Shown: positions 19,755 to 29,196, numbered from the stretch's first letter. The stretch is 64,000 bases of DNA from an uncultured Bacilli bacterium (GCA_944359725.1 CALVSY010000003.1:1-64000); one strand, 5' to 3'. Notes: generated from the letters alone by a model not told the origin. Made by a program: numbers and translations.

Positions 19755-19763
19755 TGTTACAAT
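19755..19763 (+). promoter_or_regulatory. pheST extended -10 promoter
   Basis: TGTTACAAT just upstream of the T-box leader. Confidence 0.6.
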
Positions 19764-19769
19764 ACACGT

Positions 19770-19990
19770 ATGTAAAAAGCAGTGAAGAAGAGTAGTAATA
19801 AGAAAAAAACCTATAGAGAGTTAGCGTATGGTGGAAGCTAATGGTGTAATATCTTATGAATTCGCTTTGGAGCTTAATAACCTAAAGTTATTACGTTAGC
19901 TTGCGTTAAAAGTTTAAGTGCATAGTAAATCTATGAAACAAGGTGGTACCACGGAAATGTCTTTCGCCCTTGTCTCATAGATTTTTTTAA
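19770..19990 (+). promoter_or_regulatory. T-box leader, phenylalanine
   Basis: A complete T-box riboswitch precedes pheS. The T-box core AGGTGGTACCACG is at 19941-19953. The candidate specifier codon UUC (Phe) is at 19861-19863 in the Stem I internal loop context ATGAATTCG. The terminator helix pairs 19931-19943 with 19968-19980 and runs into seven T's. Uncharged tRNA-Phe should stabilise the antiterminator and allow pheST transcription. The specifier matches the downstream enzyme. Confidence 0.95.
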
Positions 19991-20006
19991 ATAGGAGGAA
20001 AGTATT

Positions 20007-21053
20007 ATGAAAGAAAAAGTAAATGAAATTAAAAAGCAGTTTGATAAAGATGCTATATGCGTTACTGATATGAAAACTTTAAATGATATAAGGGTAAAGT
20101 ACCTAGGTAAACAAGGTATGGTAACCGAACTTTCTAAAATGATGAAAGAGGTTCCAAACGAGCAAAAAAAAGAGTTTGGAATGCTTGTTAACGAGGCAAG
20201 AAGTCATGTTACAAACGCATTAGAAGAAAAGAAAGCTGCATTAGAAAAAGAAGCATTAGATAAAGAATTAGCTAGTGAAAAAATAGATATAACACTTCCT
20301 GCAACTAAGATTCCACAAGGTTCTGCAAACATCCTTGAAAGAATGATTGAAGAGATAGAACAGGTATGCATGAGTATGGGTTATGACGTTGTTGATGGAC
20401 CTGAAATAGAAGAGGATCACTATAACTTTGAACTTTTAAACATTCCAAAAAATCATCCTGCAAGAGATGCTCAAGATACGTTTTACGTAGAAGGAGATAG
20501 ATTATTATTAAGAAGCCAAACATCTCCCGTTCAAGCACGTGTTATGCTTGCTAATAAGGGAGAAAAACCTATTAGAATGATATGTCCTGGTAAGACTTAT
20601 AGAAGAGATGATGATGATGCAACTCACTCTCATCAATTTATGCAAATAGAAGGTTTATTAGTTGATAAAAACATTAGTTTATCTGATTTAAAGGGAACGT
20701 TTGATGTTATTGCTAAAAAATTATTTGGTGATGATATTAAAACTCGCTTTAGACCAAGTTATTATCCTTTTACGGAACCTTCCGTTGAAACTGATATATC
20801 ATGCTTTAACTGTCATGGTAAAGGCTGCAGCATCTGTAAAAACACGGGATGGATTACGGTTTCAGGAGCCGGTATGGTAAATCCTAAGGTTTTAGAAGAT
20901 TGTGGTTATGATCCAAAGGTTTGGAGCGGTTTTGCATTTGGCTTTGGAGCAGAACGCTTAGCAATGCTAAAATACGGAATAAATGATATTAGAACGTTTT
21001 ATAACACTGACTTAAGAGAACTTAAAAACTTTGATAGAAAGGAAGGTGAATAA
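20007..21053 (+). CDS. pheS: phenylalanyl-tRNA synthetase alpha subunit
   Basis: Catalytic subunit of the alpha2-beta2 PheRS. 348 residues, full length. An N-terminal coiled coil (1-~90) is followed by class II motifs: motif 2 (PGKTYRRDDDDATHSHQFMQIEGL), FRPSYYPFTEPSVE, and motif 3 GFAFGFGAERLAML. Site AGGAGG. Two bases separate it from pheT. Controlled by the Phe T-box. Confidence 0.98.
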   Translation: MKEKVNEIKKQFDKDAICVTDMKTLNDIRVKYLGKQGMVTELSKMMKEVPNEQKKEFGMLVNEARSHVTNALEEKKAALEKEALDKELASEKIDITLPATKIPQGSANILERMIEEIEQVCMSMGYDVVDGPEIEEDHYNFELLNIPKNHPARDAQDTFYVEGDRLLLRSQTSPVQARVMLANKGEKPIRMICPGKTYRRDDDDATHSHQFMQIEGLLVDKNISLSDLKGTFDVIAKKLFGDDIKTRFRPSYYPFTEPSVETDISCFNCHGKGCSICKNTGWITVSGAGMVNPKVLEDCGYDPKVWSGFAFGFGAERLAMLKYGINDIRTFYNTDLRELKNFDRKEGE

Positions 21054-21055
21054 TT

Positions 21056-23428
21056 ATGATAAGCATGAACTGGGTAGGAGATTATGTTGATATAAAGAAT
21101 GAAGATTTAAAAGAACTTGCCGTTAAGATAACTAATTATGGTATGAACGTTGAAAAAGTAATAACTAATAAAATAGATAACTTAGTAATCGGACAGATAA
21201 AAGAAGTTAAAAGACATCCTGATAGTGACCATTTAAACGTTTGCATGGTAGATATTGGAAGTGAAACTGTTCAAATAGTGTGTGGTGCATCTAACGTAAA
21301 AGAAGGTCTTAAGGTAATCGTTGCAAAGCCTGGGTGCGTACTTCCTGGTGATAATGAAATAAAAAAAGGAAAAATAAGAGGCGTAGAATCAAACGGAATG
21401 ATATGCGCGTTATTTGAACTTGGCTTAGAAGAAAAAACGGAAGAAACTTACGCAAAAGGTATTACTGAATTAGGTGATGATGCTATCGTTGGAGAAGATC
21501 CTTTAAATTACCTAGGCCTAGATGATACGGTATATGAACTAGACGTCCATAAGCACCGTAACAATGACTGTTATTATCATATTGGTTTTGCATACATCGT
21601 TGCATCCATTTTGAATAAAAAAGTAAAAATGCCAGACCTTTCATTTAAAGAGGAAAAAGAAAGCGTAAAAGATAATTTTAAACTAACGGTAGATACGGAT
21701 AATTGTCCATATTATTTAGCGAAATTGGTTTGTGATGTAAAAATAGGAGAGTCACCAGACTTTATTAAAAAAAGACTTATATCCGCAGGTATGAGACCAA
21801 TTAATAACGTTGTTGATATTTCAAATTACGTAATGCTAGAATTTGGTCAGCCGCTTCACTTTTTTGATAAAGATAGATTAGGTAATAAAGTTTTAGTTAG
21901 AATGGCTAAAGACGGTGAAGAAATAACAACCTTAGATAAAAAGCAAAGGACGTTAACAAGTAATGATATAGTTATAACAGATGGTGAAAAACCAGTTTGT
22001 ATCGCTGGCGTTATGGGCGGAGAAAACACCGAAGTAGAAAGTGATACTAAAAACATTTTAATAGAAAGTGCTATTTTTAATCCATATAGTATCCGTAACA
22101 CCGCGGGGCGCTTAAACTTAAGAAGTGAAGCATCAATTAGGTATGGTAAAGGTCTTTCTTATGAATACACCATGATGGCTATTAAAAGAGCTTGTCACCT
22201 TTTAGAAAAATATGCTGGTGGAAAGGTTTTAAGTGATACGGTTATTCATGATAAGATAGATAAAACGGAAAAAGTAGTTACGTTTAAAGCTTTTGAAGTA
22301 AACAAATTACTTGGCATTCAAATATCAGATGATGACATGAAATTAGAACTTGAAAAACTTGATTTTAAATACACGTATAAAGATGGCGTATTTAAATGTA
22401 CGATTCCATCAAGAAGAGGGGATATTGATCCTAAAGTAGCGGATATCGCCGAAGAAATAGGCATGCTATATGGTTATCATAATTTAAAAAGTACGCTTCC
22501 TTTGGTTGAAACTAAAAAAGGAGAATACAAAGGCGACGTTGGTCTTAGAAAATCAATTTCTAAAAAGCTTAGAGCCCTAGGTTTAAACGAGGTTAAAACT
22601 TATACTTTAGTATCAAAAGAAATGTCAGAACAATTTAATTATGACCATAAGGAAAATAAGTATTTACCTAATCCTATGAGTGCTGATAAAGCAGTAATTA
22701 GAACAAGCATATTACCATCACTTTTAAACATTTATTCATATAACAAAAAAAGACACGTAAATGATATAAACATATATGAAATTGCTAAAACGTACGATGT
22801 AAATTATGAAGAGGATAGTAAAATAGCTATTTTAATGAGTGGAAATTACGTTACAAACGCATGGCAAAATACTTCTATAAAAGCCAATTTCTACCTTTTA
22901 AAAGGAATTATAGAAAACATACTTGACTTTTTAGGATTTAAAAACAGATACCATTTCGAAGTTTTAGATGATGAAAACTTTCATCCTGGTATAAGTGCTA
23001 AGATTATCCTTGATAAAGAAGAAGTTGGTGTGATTGGAAGAATACATCCAAGCATAAATAAGGATGACATATACCTAGCGGAAGTTTCAATGACCAAATT
23101 AAATAGAAACGTTAAGCCACTAAAATTTAAAGCGGCACCTATTTATCCGGAGATAGTTAAGGACGTTGCGTTTATCATCTCTAAAGAAATAACTTCAAGT
23201 GATGTTGAAAAGGTAATTAAAAAAGCAGGTGGAAGGCTACTTTCTAACATAGACGTATTTGACGTTTATACTGGTGAAAAAGTTAAAGAAAACGAAAAAC
23301 AAATAGCATATAAACTTACCTTTAATTCAGAAAACAGAACCCTAACTGAAGATGAGGTTATGCAAAGTTTTAATAACATAATAAAAAAAGTTACTGAAGA
23401 GGTTCCAGCAACTTTAAGAAATAATTAG
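21056..23428 (+). CDS. pheT: phenylalanyl-tRNA synthetase beta subunit
   Basis: 790 residues, normal length. Order: N-terminal OB/EMAP tRNA-binding domain (IGQIKEVKRHPDSDHLNVCMVDIG), the B3/B4 editing region that hydrolyses Tyr-tRNA-Phe, B5, a pseudo-catalytic core, and a C-terminal FDX-ACB domain (APIYPEIVKDVAFII). Its stop codon overlaps the 3' end of sspI on the other strand, so its terminator lies inside sspI. Confidence 0.98.
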   Translation: MISMNWVGDYVDIKNEDLKELAVKITNYGMNVEKVITNKIDNLVIGQIKEVKRHPDSDHLNVCMVDIGSETVQIVCGASNVKEGLKVIVAKPGCVLPGDNEIKKGKIRGVESNGMICALFELGLEEKTEETYAKGITELGDDAIVGEDPLNYLGLDDTVYELDVHKHRNNDCYYHIGFAYIVASILNKKVKMPDLSFKEEKESVKDNFKLTVDTDNCPYYLAKLVCDVKIGESPDFIKKRLISAGMRPINNVVDISNYVMLEFGQPLHFFDKDRLGNKVLVRMAKDGEEITTLDKKQRTLTSNDIVITDGEKPVCIAGVMGGENTEVESDTKNILIESAIFNPYSIRNTAGRLNLRSEASIRYGKGLSYEYTMMAIKRACHLLEKYAGGKVLSDTVIHDKIDKTEKVVTFKAFEVNKLLGIQISDDDMKLELEKLDFKYTYKDGVFKCTIPSRRGDIDPKVADIAEEIGMLYGYHNLKSTLPLVETKKGEYKGDVGLRKSISKKLRALGLNEVKTYTLVSKEMSEQFNYDHKENKYLPNPMSADKAVIRTSILPSLLNIYSYNKKRHVNDINIYEIAKTYDVNYEEDSKIAILMSGNYVTNAWQNTSIKANFYLLKGIIENILDFLGFKNRYHFEVLDDENFHPGISAKIILDKEEVGVIGRIHPSINKDDIYLAEVSMTKLNRNVKPLKFKAAPIYPEIVKDVAFIISKEITSSDVEKVIKKAGGRLLSNIDVFDVYTGEKVKENEKQIAYKLTFNSENRTLTEDEVMQSFNNIIKKVTEEVPATLRNN

Positions 23429-23634
23429 TTTAAATGAGCTTTTATGATTTCTAAAAGCTCTTTTTTTAATTCATCTGATGCATTATTCCATATTATTTCC
23501 ATAAATACACCAAGACCTGGTAACGCTTCTTCAAGACCTTCTTTTATAGTGCTTTCAATCGATTCTTTTATTTCACTTTCATTATCATCTTTAAAAGAGT
23601 CTATTATGTATTTTCTGATGCTAATGTTTTCCAT
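23425..23634 (-). CDS. sspI: small acid-soluble spore protein, SspI family
   Basis: 69 residues on the minus strand with an excellent AAGGAAGG site. The centre reads ALPGLGVFMEIIWNNAS, matching the LPGLGVLFEVIW core that defines SspI; the length (~70) and N-terminal RKYII helix also fit. SspI is a minor forespore protein of Bacillus. In B. subtilis sspI also lies near pheS-pheT, so synteny supports the call. Tail-to-tail with pheT, overlapping by 4 bases. A forespore-sigma promoter is expected; I could not identify one with confidence. Confidence 0.8.
   Translation of the reverse strand: MENISIRKYIIDSFKDDNESEIKESIESTIKEGLEEALPGLGVFMEIIWNNASDELKKELLEIIKAHLN
23436..23467 (+). terminator. pheT terminator embedded in sspI
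   Basis: A 9-bp stem (23436-23444 with 23452-23460) is followed by seven T's. It lies entirely inside the coding sequence of the convergent sspI gene. Confidence 0.85.
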
Positions 23635-23691
23635 AAAAACCTTCCTTTCAGTATATTTTTTGTAAAATACTTAAAAATATACGTTATTTTA

Positions 23692-23720
23692 TTGATAAAG
23701 GTTTTTAAACGTTATATAAT
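23692..23720 (+). promoter_or_regulatory. strong promoter
   Basis: TTGATA at 23692-23697, exactly 17 bases, then TATAAT at 23715-23720, upstream of the N/Q-rich protein. Confidence 0.75.
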
Positions 23721-23743
23721 TAAATAAAATAGGAGGTATGTTT

Positions 23744-24844
23744 ATGGATTCAAATATGGATTCTAGTTTTGTTGTGGATACATCTTATAGCCTAAGTCCA
23801 GGTTTAATAGTTGTTCTTTCAATTATTGGAACGATAATAGTTATAGCGGTAGTTGCTTTTGTAATAATATACGTAATGAAAAAAAAGAAAAAGAAAGAAG
23901 TAAAAAAAGAAGAAGTTAATAATGAGGATGATAGTTCATTAGATGATGATACTTATATTCCAGTGCGTGATGAGTTTCAGGGATATGACGCACCTAGTTT
24001 TGATACACCGCAGGATCAGGTTGTAATGCCTAGTAATGATGCTTCAGGTTTTTCATTTAATAATAACGTTAATCAAGATTTTAATAATCAAGCAAACGTT
24101 ATGACAAATCAAAATGGTGTTAGTAATACTGGTAATGAAGGTATGTTTAACCCTAACTTTCAAAATAATTATCAAAACATGAATCAGCAAGAAACTTATA
24201 ATAACGTTAATAATCAAGCGGAAAACCAATCAGCTGGTACGTTTATAAATTATGGTGTTCAAGCAAATGATTTTACTAACCAGGTTGGCAGTAATATTAA
24301 TATGAATAATGCTTATGCTGGTAGTGAACCTAATCAGATGCAAACTGATAATCAAATAAATCAAATGAATGTTAATAACGCTGGTTTACAAAATCAGGAT
24401 ATTAATGTAAATCCGGTTAATTATCAGAGTCAGAATGTAAATGCAAATTCTATGGCTTATCAAGCTCAAAACATGAATGTAGATCCTAATAATTATCAAA
24501 CTTGGGATGCTTCTACTAATTTAAATAATAATGTTAGTATAAATAACGTAGATAATAACATAAATCAGAATAATAATCCTAATAATTCAAGTGATGCTAA
24601 TGTGGAAGCTAACTTAAATCCTACTGTTAATGATCCAAATGTAACTTCGTTTAATAATGCACAAGCACAAGATTCTCAAAATGTGGATCAATCATTAACT
24701 GATGCTAGTTTAAATAATGATGTTTCAAATGAAAATGCAGATTATGAAAATTCAAATGTAAATCCTAATTCTAATCAAACAGTGCAGGATAATATAAATG
24801 ATACAAATGCATCATCATCTAATAATAATATTCAAAATAATTAA
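23744..24844 (+). CDS. single-pass membrane protein with Asn/Gln-rich tail
   Basis: 366 residues from the ATG at 23744, 7 bases after AGGAGG; the ATG at 23738 is only one base from that site. A ~20-residue N-terminus precedes one membrane helix (~20-45), then a block of six Lys and a Lys/Glu segment, so by the positive-inside rule the ~310-residue remainder is cytoplasmic. That remainder is dominated by Asn and Gln (NNNNQ-type runs, imperfect NxxNYQxQNxN units) with few hydrophobics: an intrinsically disordered, prion-like composition. No catalytic domain. A scaffold or stress-condensate role is only a guess. Confidence 0.65.
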   Translation: MDSNMDSSFVVDTSYSLSPGLIVVLSIIGTIIVIAVVAFVIIYVMKKKKKKEVKKEEVNNEDDSSLDDDTYIPVRDEFQGYDAPSFDTPQDQVVMPSNDASGFSFNNNVNQDFNNQANVMTNQNGVSNTGNEGMFNPNFQNNYQNMNQQETYNNVNNQAENQSAGTFINYGVQANDFTNQVGSNINMNNAYAGSEPNQMQTDNQINQMNVNNAGLQNQDINVNPVNYQSQNVNANSMAYQAQNMNVDPNNYQTWDASTNLNNNVSINNVDNNINQNNNPNNSSDANVEANLNPTVNDPNVTSFNNAQAQDSQNVDQSLTDASLNNDVSNENADYENSNVNPNSNQTVQDNINDTNASSSNNNIQNN

Positions 24845-24952
24845 AGAACAATTTATATTTTAATAAAATAAATGGTTTTAACTACTTACATAATCTTCTT
24901 TTATACTAATATTAAAAACTAAATGAAGAAAAAGTATTTGACCGTTTTTAAG

Positions 24953-24979
24953 CATTATTCCGTGGGAATAATGTTTTTT
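24953..24979 (+). terminator. intrinsic terminator
   Basis: A perfect 9-bp stem (24953-24961 with 24965-24973) with loop GTG and six T's. The polA -10 starts 3 bases later. Confidence 0.9.
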
Positions 24980-24981
24980 CG

Positions 24982-24990
24982 TGTTATAAT
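24982..24990 (+). promoter_or_regulatory. polA extended -10 promoter
   Basis: TGTTATAAT, 17 bases before the polA ATG. Confidence 0.65.
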
Positions 24991-25007
24991 AAACTTAGGT
25001 GGTAAAA

Positions 25008-27587
25008 ATGAAAAAAGTTATATTAGTAGATGGAAATAATTTATTGTTTAGAAGTTATTATGCGACTGCATATCAAGGTAATTTTATGAAAAACAAAGAT
25101 GGTTTTCCAACTAATGCATTATATGGTTTTGTAAACATGATTCATAAAATAATAAATGATGAAAGACCGGAGTATATGCTTGTTGCTTTTGATAAGGGAA
25201 AAACGTTTAGACATGATAAATATGAGGATTATAAAGCTGGTAGAATAAAGATGCCTGATGAACTTAAAAGTCAGTTTCCAGTTGCAAAAGAAATACTTAC
25301 TAATTTAGGTATTAAATGGTTTGAAATAGATAATTATGAAGCTGATGATATAATTGGTACACTTGCGAAAAAAATTGATCAAACAGATGATTATAAAGGT
25401 TTAATCGTAAGTAGTGATAAAGACCTTTTACAACTTATATCAGATAAAGTAATTATGAAACTTTTAAAGTCAAAAGATTATGTAATAATGACCAATGAGA
25501 CTTTTTATGATGAATATAAACTTACACCAGATAAAATGATAGATATAAAAGCATTACAAGGTGATTCTTCTGATAACATAGAAGGCGTAAAAGGAATTGG
25601 TGAGAAAACTGCTTTAAAACTCTTACAAGAATATGGCTCATTAGAAAATATATATGAAAATATTACTTCTATTAAAGGGGCTGTTGCAACAAAGTTAATA
25701 AACGGAAAAGAAAAAGCCTTTGAAAGCAAAGACTTGGTTACCATATATAAAGACGTTCCTTTGGATTTTGACTTAAGTAGTACTAAAATAACAACTGGTA
25801 ACCTAGAAGGTTTAAAAAAACTTTACGAACAACTAGAGTTTTATTCGTTTTTGAAAAACATGAAAATAAATAGAGAAAATAAAGATATTGAAGTAATAGA
25901 AATAAATGACGCAAACGAACTTGATAATTTATCATCTCCTGTTAGTATTTATGCAGAGTTAAACAAAACGAATTATCATGTAGCATCAATACTTGCATTA
26001 GGTATATATGATGGTAAAAACATTTATTATGTAAAAAAAGAATTAATAAAAGATGCGGTAGAAAAAATAAATAAATTAGATAAGTATACGTATGATTTAA
26101 AAAAACATTATGTTGCTTTAAAAAAACTTGGAATAAATTTGCAAAACGTGTTGTTTGATTCTATGATAGCAGCTTACTTACTTAACTATAACGTTAAAGA
26201 TGATATTTCATATTTAGCAAATCAGTTTGGCTATGATATTTCGTTTTTTGAAATAATATCAAAATCTAAAAACGTTGATGAAGAAACGTTAAAAAAATTA
26301 GTGGCCGAAAAAGTAAAGTTTATTTATGAAACTAAGCGTGAATTAGAAACTGAAATGCAAAAGGAAGATTGCAATTATTTATTCAATGAAATTGAAATGC
26401 CTTTGTCGATCGTTTTGGGAGACATGGAATATCAGGGAATAAGAGTAGATGTTAACGTTTTAAAGCAAATGAATACCGAAATAGAAGAAAAAATAAAAGA
26501 AATATCAGAAAAGATATATGATTTAGCAGGTGAGAAATTTAACATTTCGTCCCCAAGGCAATTAGGTGAGGTATTGTTTTCACATCTTCAAATAGGTAAA
26601 GGTAAAAAGACCAAAAGTGGTTATTCAACGGACAAAAACGTATTAGAAAAGTATAAAGACAGACACCCTATAGTGCCGCTTATACTTGAACATAGAATGC
26701 TTACTAAACTTCAAAGTACCTATATAGTTGGTTTAGAAAACAGCATATTAGAAGATGGAAAAATTCATACTATCTACACACAAACATTAACCAGAACTGG
26801 AAGATTGTCGTCAATCGAGCCTAATTTACAAAACATACCAGTTAGAACTACCTATGGAAAGTTAATTAGAAAAGCTTTTGTCCCAGAGGAAGGTTGCGTG
26901 TTATTATCAAGCGATTACTCGCAAATAGAATTACGTGTTTTTGCGCACTTCTCTAAAGTACCTAACTTGATTGATGCTTTTAAAAACGATATGGATATTC
27001 ATACACGTACGGCAATGGATATTTTTGGTGTTGAAGAAAAAGACGTTACTCCATTAATGAGAAGGCAAGCAAAAGCGGTAAATTTTGGTATTCTTTACGG
27101 AATAAGTAGTTTTGGATTGTCTGAAGATTTAGGTATTCCTGTTAAAGAAGCTAAAGCTTTTATAGATAAATATTTTGAAACTTATAGTGGTATCAAAAAA
27201 TACATGGATAGCGTTGTTAAAGATGCTTATGATAAAGGATACGTATTAACTATTATGAACCGTAAAAGAAGAATTGATGAGCTTCATAATACTAATTACA
27301 TGATAAGGCAGCAAGGTGAGAGAATGGCACTTAATACTCCTATTCAAGGATCTAGTGCTGATATATTAAAAAAGGCCATGATAGATATTTATAAAGAGTT
27401 CCAAAAAAAGAACATTAAAAGTAAAATGATACTTCAAGTGCATGATGAACTTATCTTTAACGTTCTAAAACAAGAAGAAGATGAGGTTAAAAAAATAGTT
27501 GATTACTGTATGGATAATGCTTACAAACTTGACGTTCCTTTAAAAGTTGACATTGAAACCGGTGATAACTGGTATGATGCAAAGTAG
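25008..27587 (+). CDS. polA: DNA polymerase I
   Basis: 859 residues. Start is the ATG at 25008 after AGGTGG; the in-frame GTG at 24999 lies inside that site. The N-terminal 5'-nuclease (LVDGNNLLFRSYYA, YEADDIIGT, SSDKDLLQL) is intact. In the central 3'-5' exonuclease domain the D-x-E metal-binding motif is replaced (IYAELNK near 312), so proofreading is probably absent, as in B. subtilis PolI. Polymerase motifs: TRTGRLSSIEPNLQNIP, motif A SSDYSQIELRV, motif B RRQAKAVNFGILYG, motif C QVHDEL. Coupled to mutM, 10 bases away, fitting gap filling in base-excision repair. Confidence 0.97.
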   Translation: MKKVILVDGNNLLFRSYYATAYQGNFMKNKDGFPTNALYGFVNMIHKIINDERPEYMLVAFDKGKTFRHDKYEDYKAGRIKMPDELKSQFPVAKEILTNLGIKWFEIDNYEADDIIGTLAKKIDQTDDYKGLIVSSDKDLLQLISDKVIMKLLKSKDYVIMTNETFYDEYKLTPDKMIDIKALQGDSSDNIEGVKGIGEKTALKLLQEYGSLENIYENITSIKGAVATKLINGKEKAFESKDLVTIYKDVPLDFDLSSTKITTGNLEGLKKLYEQLEFYSFLKNMKINRENKDIEVIEINDANELDNLSSPVSIYAELNKTNYHVASILALGIYDGKNIYYVKKELIKDAVEKINKLDKYTYDLKKHYVALKKLGINLQNVLFDSMIAAYLLNYNVKDDISYLANQFGYDISFFEIISKSKNVDEETLKKLVAEKVKFIYETKRELETEMQKEDCNYLFNEIEMPLSIVLGDMEYQGIRVDVNVLKQMNTEIEEKIKEISEKIYDLAGEKFNISSPRQLGEVLFSHLQIGKGKKTKSGYSTDKNVLEKYKDRHPIVPLILEHRMLTKLQSTYIVGLENSILEDGKIHTIYTQTLTRTGRLSSIEPNLQNIPVRTTYGKLIRKAFVPEEGCVLLSSDYSQIELRVFAHFSKVPNLIDAFKNDMDIHTRTAMDIFGVEEKDVTPLMRRQAKAVNFGILYGISSFGLSEDLGIPVKEAKAFIDKYFETYSGIKKYMDSVVKDAYDKGYVLTIMNRKRRIDELHNTNYMIRQQGERMALNTPIQGSSADILKKAMIDIYKEFQKKNIKSKMILQVHDELIFNVLKQEEDEVKKIVDYCMDNAYKLDVPLKVDIETGDNWYDAK

Positions 27588-27597
27588 GTGATTTAAC

Positions 27598-28410
27598 ATG
27601 CCGGAATTAGCAGAAGTAGAAACAACAAGAAGAGATTTGAGCAAAATAATAGCGGGAAAGAAAATTAATAAAGTAGAAGTTTATTTAGATAAAATCGTTT
27701 ATAATAAAAAGGAAAGTTTTATAAAAGATACATCTGGTAAAGATGTAATGAGTGTTAAAAGAAGAGGTAAATGGCTTTTATTTGAACTTAATGATAAATA
27801 TTTAATAATTCATTTTAGAATGGAAGGAAGATTCTACCTTCTTCCTTTAGATGCAAAAAAAGACAAACATGATTATGTAATATTTTATTTTGATGATTTT
27901 TCACTTCATTATAATGATCCAAGATTGTTTGGAAAAATGCAGGTAATTGATAAAGATAAAATAGATGAGTTCTTTAAAGAAAAGAAGTTAGGACTTGAAT
28001 ATACTGATCCTAATTTGACGCCTATGTATTTAAAGCAACAATTTAAAACACATCATACTGATATTAAAAAAATACTTTTAGATCAGAGTTATATTACTGG
28101 TATAGGAAATATTTACGCAGACGAAATTCTTTTTGAATCAAAGATTAATCCTATGTCTTATGCAGATAAGATTACTAAGCCAAAGCTTCAAGAGATAATT
28201 AATAATACTAAAATGGTTTTTGAGCATGCTTTAAAATATAAAGGGACTTATCCGAATATTGATGGCAAAAGAGGTACGTTTGAAGCGCATTTAAAGGTGC
28301 ATGGAAGACAGAACAAGCCTTGTTATGAATGTGGTACTTTAATAAAAAAAGAAAAAATTGGAGGGCGTGGCACGTATTATTGCCCAAAATGTCAGCGAAA
28401 AAAATATTAA
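27598..28410 (+). CDS. mutM: formamidopyrimidine-DNA glycosylase
   Basis: Removes 8-oxoguanine and FaPy lesions and nicks the site by beta/delta elimination. 270 residues. The N-terminal Pro2-Glu3 nucleophile pair is present (MPELAEVET; most homologues have MPELPEVET). The helix-two-turn-helix segment reads SYITGIGNIYADEILF and the C-terminal zinc finger has C-x2-C-x16-C-x2-C. Directly behind polA. Confidence 0.97.
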   Translation: MPELAEVETTRRDLSKIIAGKKINKVEVYLDKIVYNKKESFIKDTSGKDVMSVKRRGKWLLFELNDKYLIIHFRMEGRFYLLPLDAKKDKHDYVIFYFDDFSLHYNDPRLFGKMQVIDKDKIDEFFKEKKLGLEYTDPNLTPMYLKQQFKTHHTDIKKILLDQSYITGIGNIYADEILFESKINPMSYADKITKPKLQEIINNTKMVFEHALKYKGTYPNIDGKRGTFEAHLKVHGRQNKPCYECGTLIKKEKIGGRGTYYCPKCQRKKY

Positions 28411-28421
28411 GAGGTGGTAAA

Positions 28422-28625
28422 ATGAATAAAAATAGTAGTAAAGTAAATACGTTAAAAGATATTAAAAGCATTGATTCTTTAATCGCTGGTATGGATCTTT
28501 GCGAATTTTATGGTAAAATTTCTAAGAAGTTTGTAGATGACGGTGGCTATAACTTAAGCGAATTTATATATGGCCAAAAATTAGGTAGAAAAAATAAATA
28601 TAAAAAACATAAAAACAGTAAATAA
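28422..28625 (+). CDS. small basic hypothetical protein
   Basis: 67 residues with a good site (GAGGTGG), 11 bases after mutM. Helical core (LKDIKSIDSLIAGMDLCEFYGKI) and a Lys/Asn-rich, strongly basic C-terminus that could contact nucleic acid. I do not recognise the family. Probably the last gene of the polA-mutM unit. Confidence 0.55.
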   Translation: MNKNSSKVNTLKDIKSIDSLIAGMDLCEFYGKISKKFVDDGGYNLSEFIYGQKLGRKNKYKKHKNSK

Positions 28626-28682
28626 TGCATAAATTATAAGTAAATAAGTAGAATGCTTTATTATACAAATGTGTAAGTAAAA

Positions 28683-28711
28683 TTGACATTTCTTGTCGTT
28701 TGTGTTATAAT
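28683..28711 (+). promoter_or_regulatory. near-consensus promoter
   Basis: TTGACA at 28683-28688, exactly 17 bases, then TATAAT at 28706-28711 with TG at 28703-28704. This is the closest match to an ideal housekeeping promoter in the window. Confidence 0.85.
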
Positions 28712-28720
28712 ACCACTACC

Positions 28721-28751
28721 AATTGGGTAAAATGTGTTTGTTTTACCAATT
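28721..28751 (+). promoter_or_regulatory. 5' UTR hairpin
   Basis: An 11-bp stem with one bulged G (28721-28732 with 28741-28751) begins within a few bases of the predicted transcript start and ends before the ribosome site. This is typical of mRNA-stabilising 5' hairpins. Confidence 0.6.
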
Positions 28752-28770
28752 AAAAAGAGGGGGTTATACT

Positions 28771-29196
28771 ATGAAAGGATCTTATATATTTGAATATCTA
28801 AACGAAAATGAATTCAAAAAGCTAGAACGTTCTGTAAAGAAGTATAATATGTTAGCGTATAAGAAAATGGTTTTTGAATTTTATCCAGAGTTAAAAGAAG
28901 GTAATTTTTTAGGAAAACTGGTTAATGAAAACGTTAAGGATAATACCAAGAGCTATGAGCTTAAATTACCTACGGATGATTTATTTGTAAGAGTGCATGG
29001 AGAGGTTGTTTTGCACTATTCGGTATGTGAAAACAGTCATACCATAATACTTGAAACCATAACACCTGAAACATTATTATCAGAAGGTCACAGGCAAGAA
29101 CTTCAAGCATATAAGGGAGTTATGATTTCAAAGGCTAATCAAGAAAAAGATAAATTTAAAATTGATTTACTTAATATGCTACAAAATGGCGATTAA
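28771..29196 (+). CDS. hypothetical protein under a strong promoter
   Basis: 141 residues from the ATG at 28771 (site GAGGGGG); an upstream in-frame ATG falls in the leader hairpin. Soluble, with no signal or membrane segment. An N-terminal charged helix is followed by a beta-rich middle (YELKLPTDDLFVRVHGEVVLHYSV, THTII-type strands) and a C-terminal helix. Family not recognised. The near-perfect promoter, leader hairpin and strong terminator suggest high expression as a single gene. Confidence 0.6.
   Translation: MKGSYIFEYLNENEFKKLERSVKKYNMLAYKKMVFEFYPELKEGNFLGKLVNENVKDNTKSYELKLPTDDLFVRVHGEVVLHYSVCENSHTIILETITPETLLSEGHRQELQAYKGVMISKANQEKDKFKIDLLNMLQNGD

Noticed and set aside
23444-23665. 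73-codon plus-strand ORF opposite sspI
   Set aside because: Shadow of sspI; it lies over the pheT terminator and has no ribosome site.
23641-23690. SigG-type promoter for sspI
   Set aside because: Loose matches on the minus strand (GTATA and an AATATAC-like box) have the wrong spacing.
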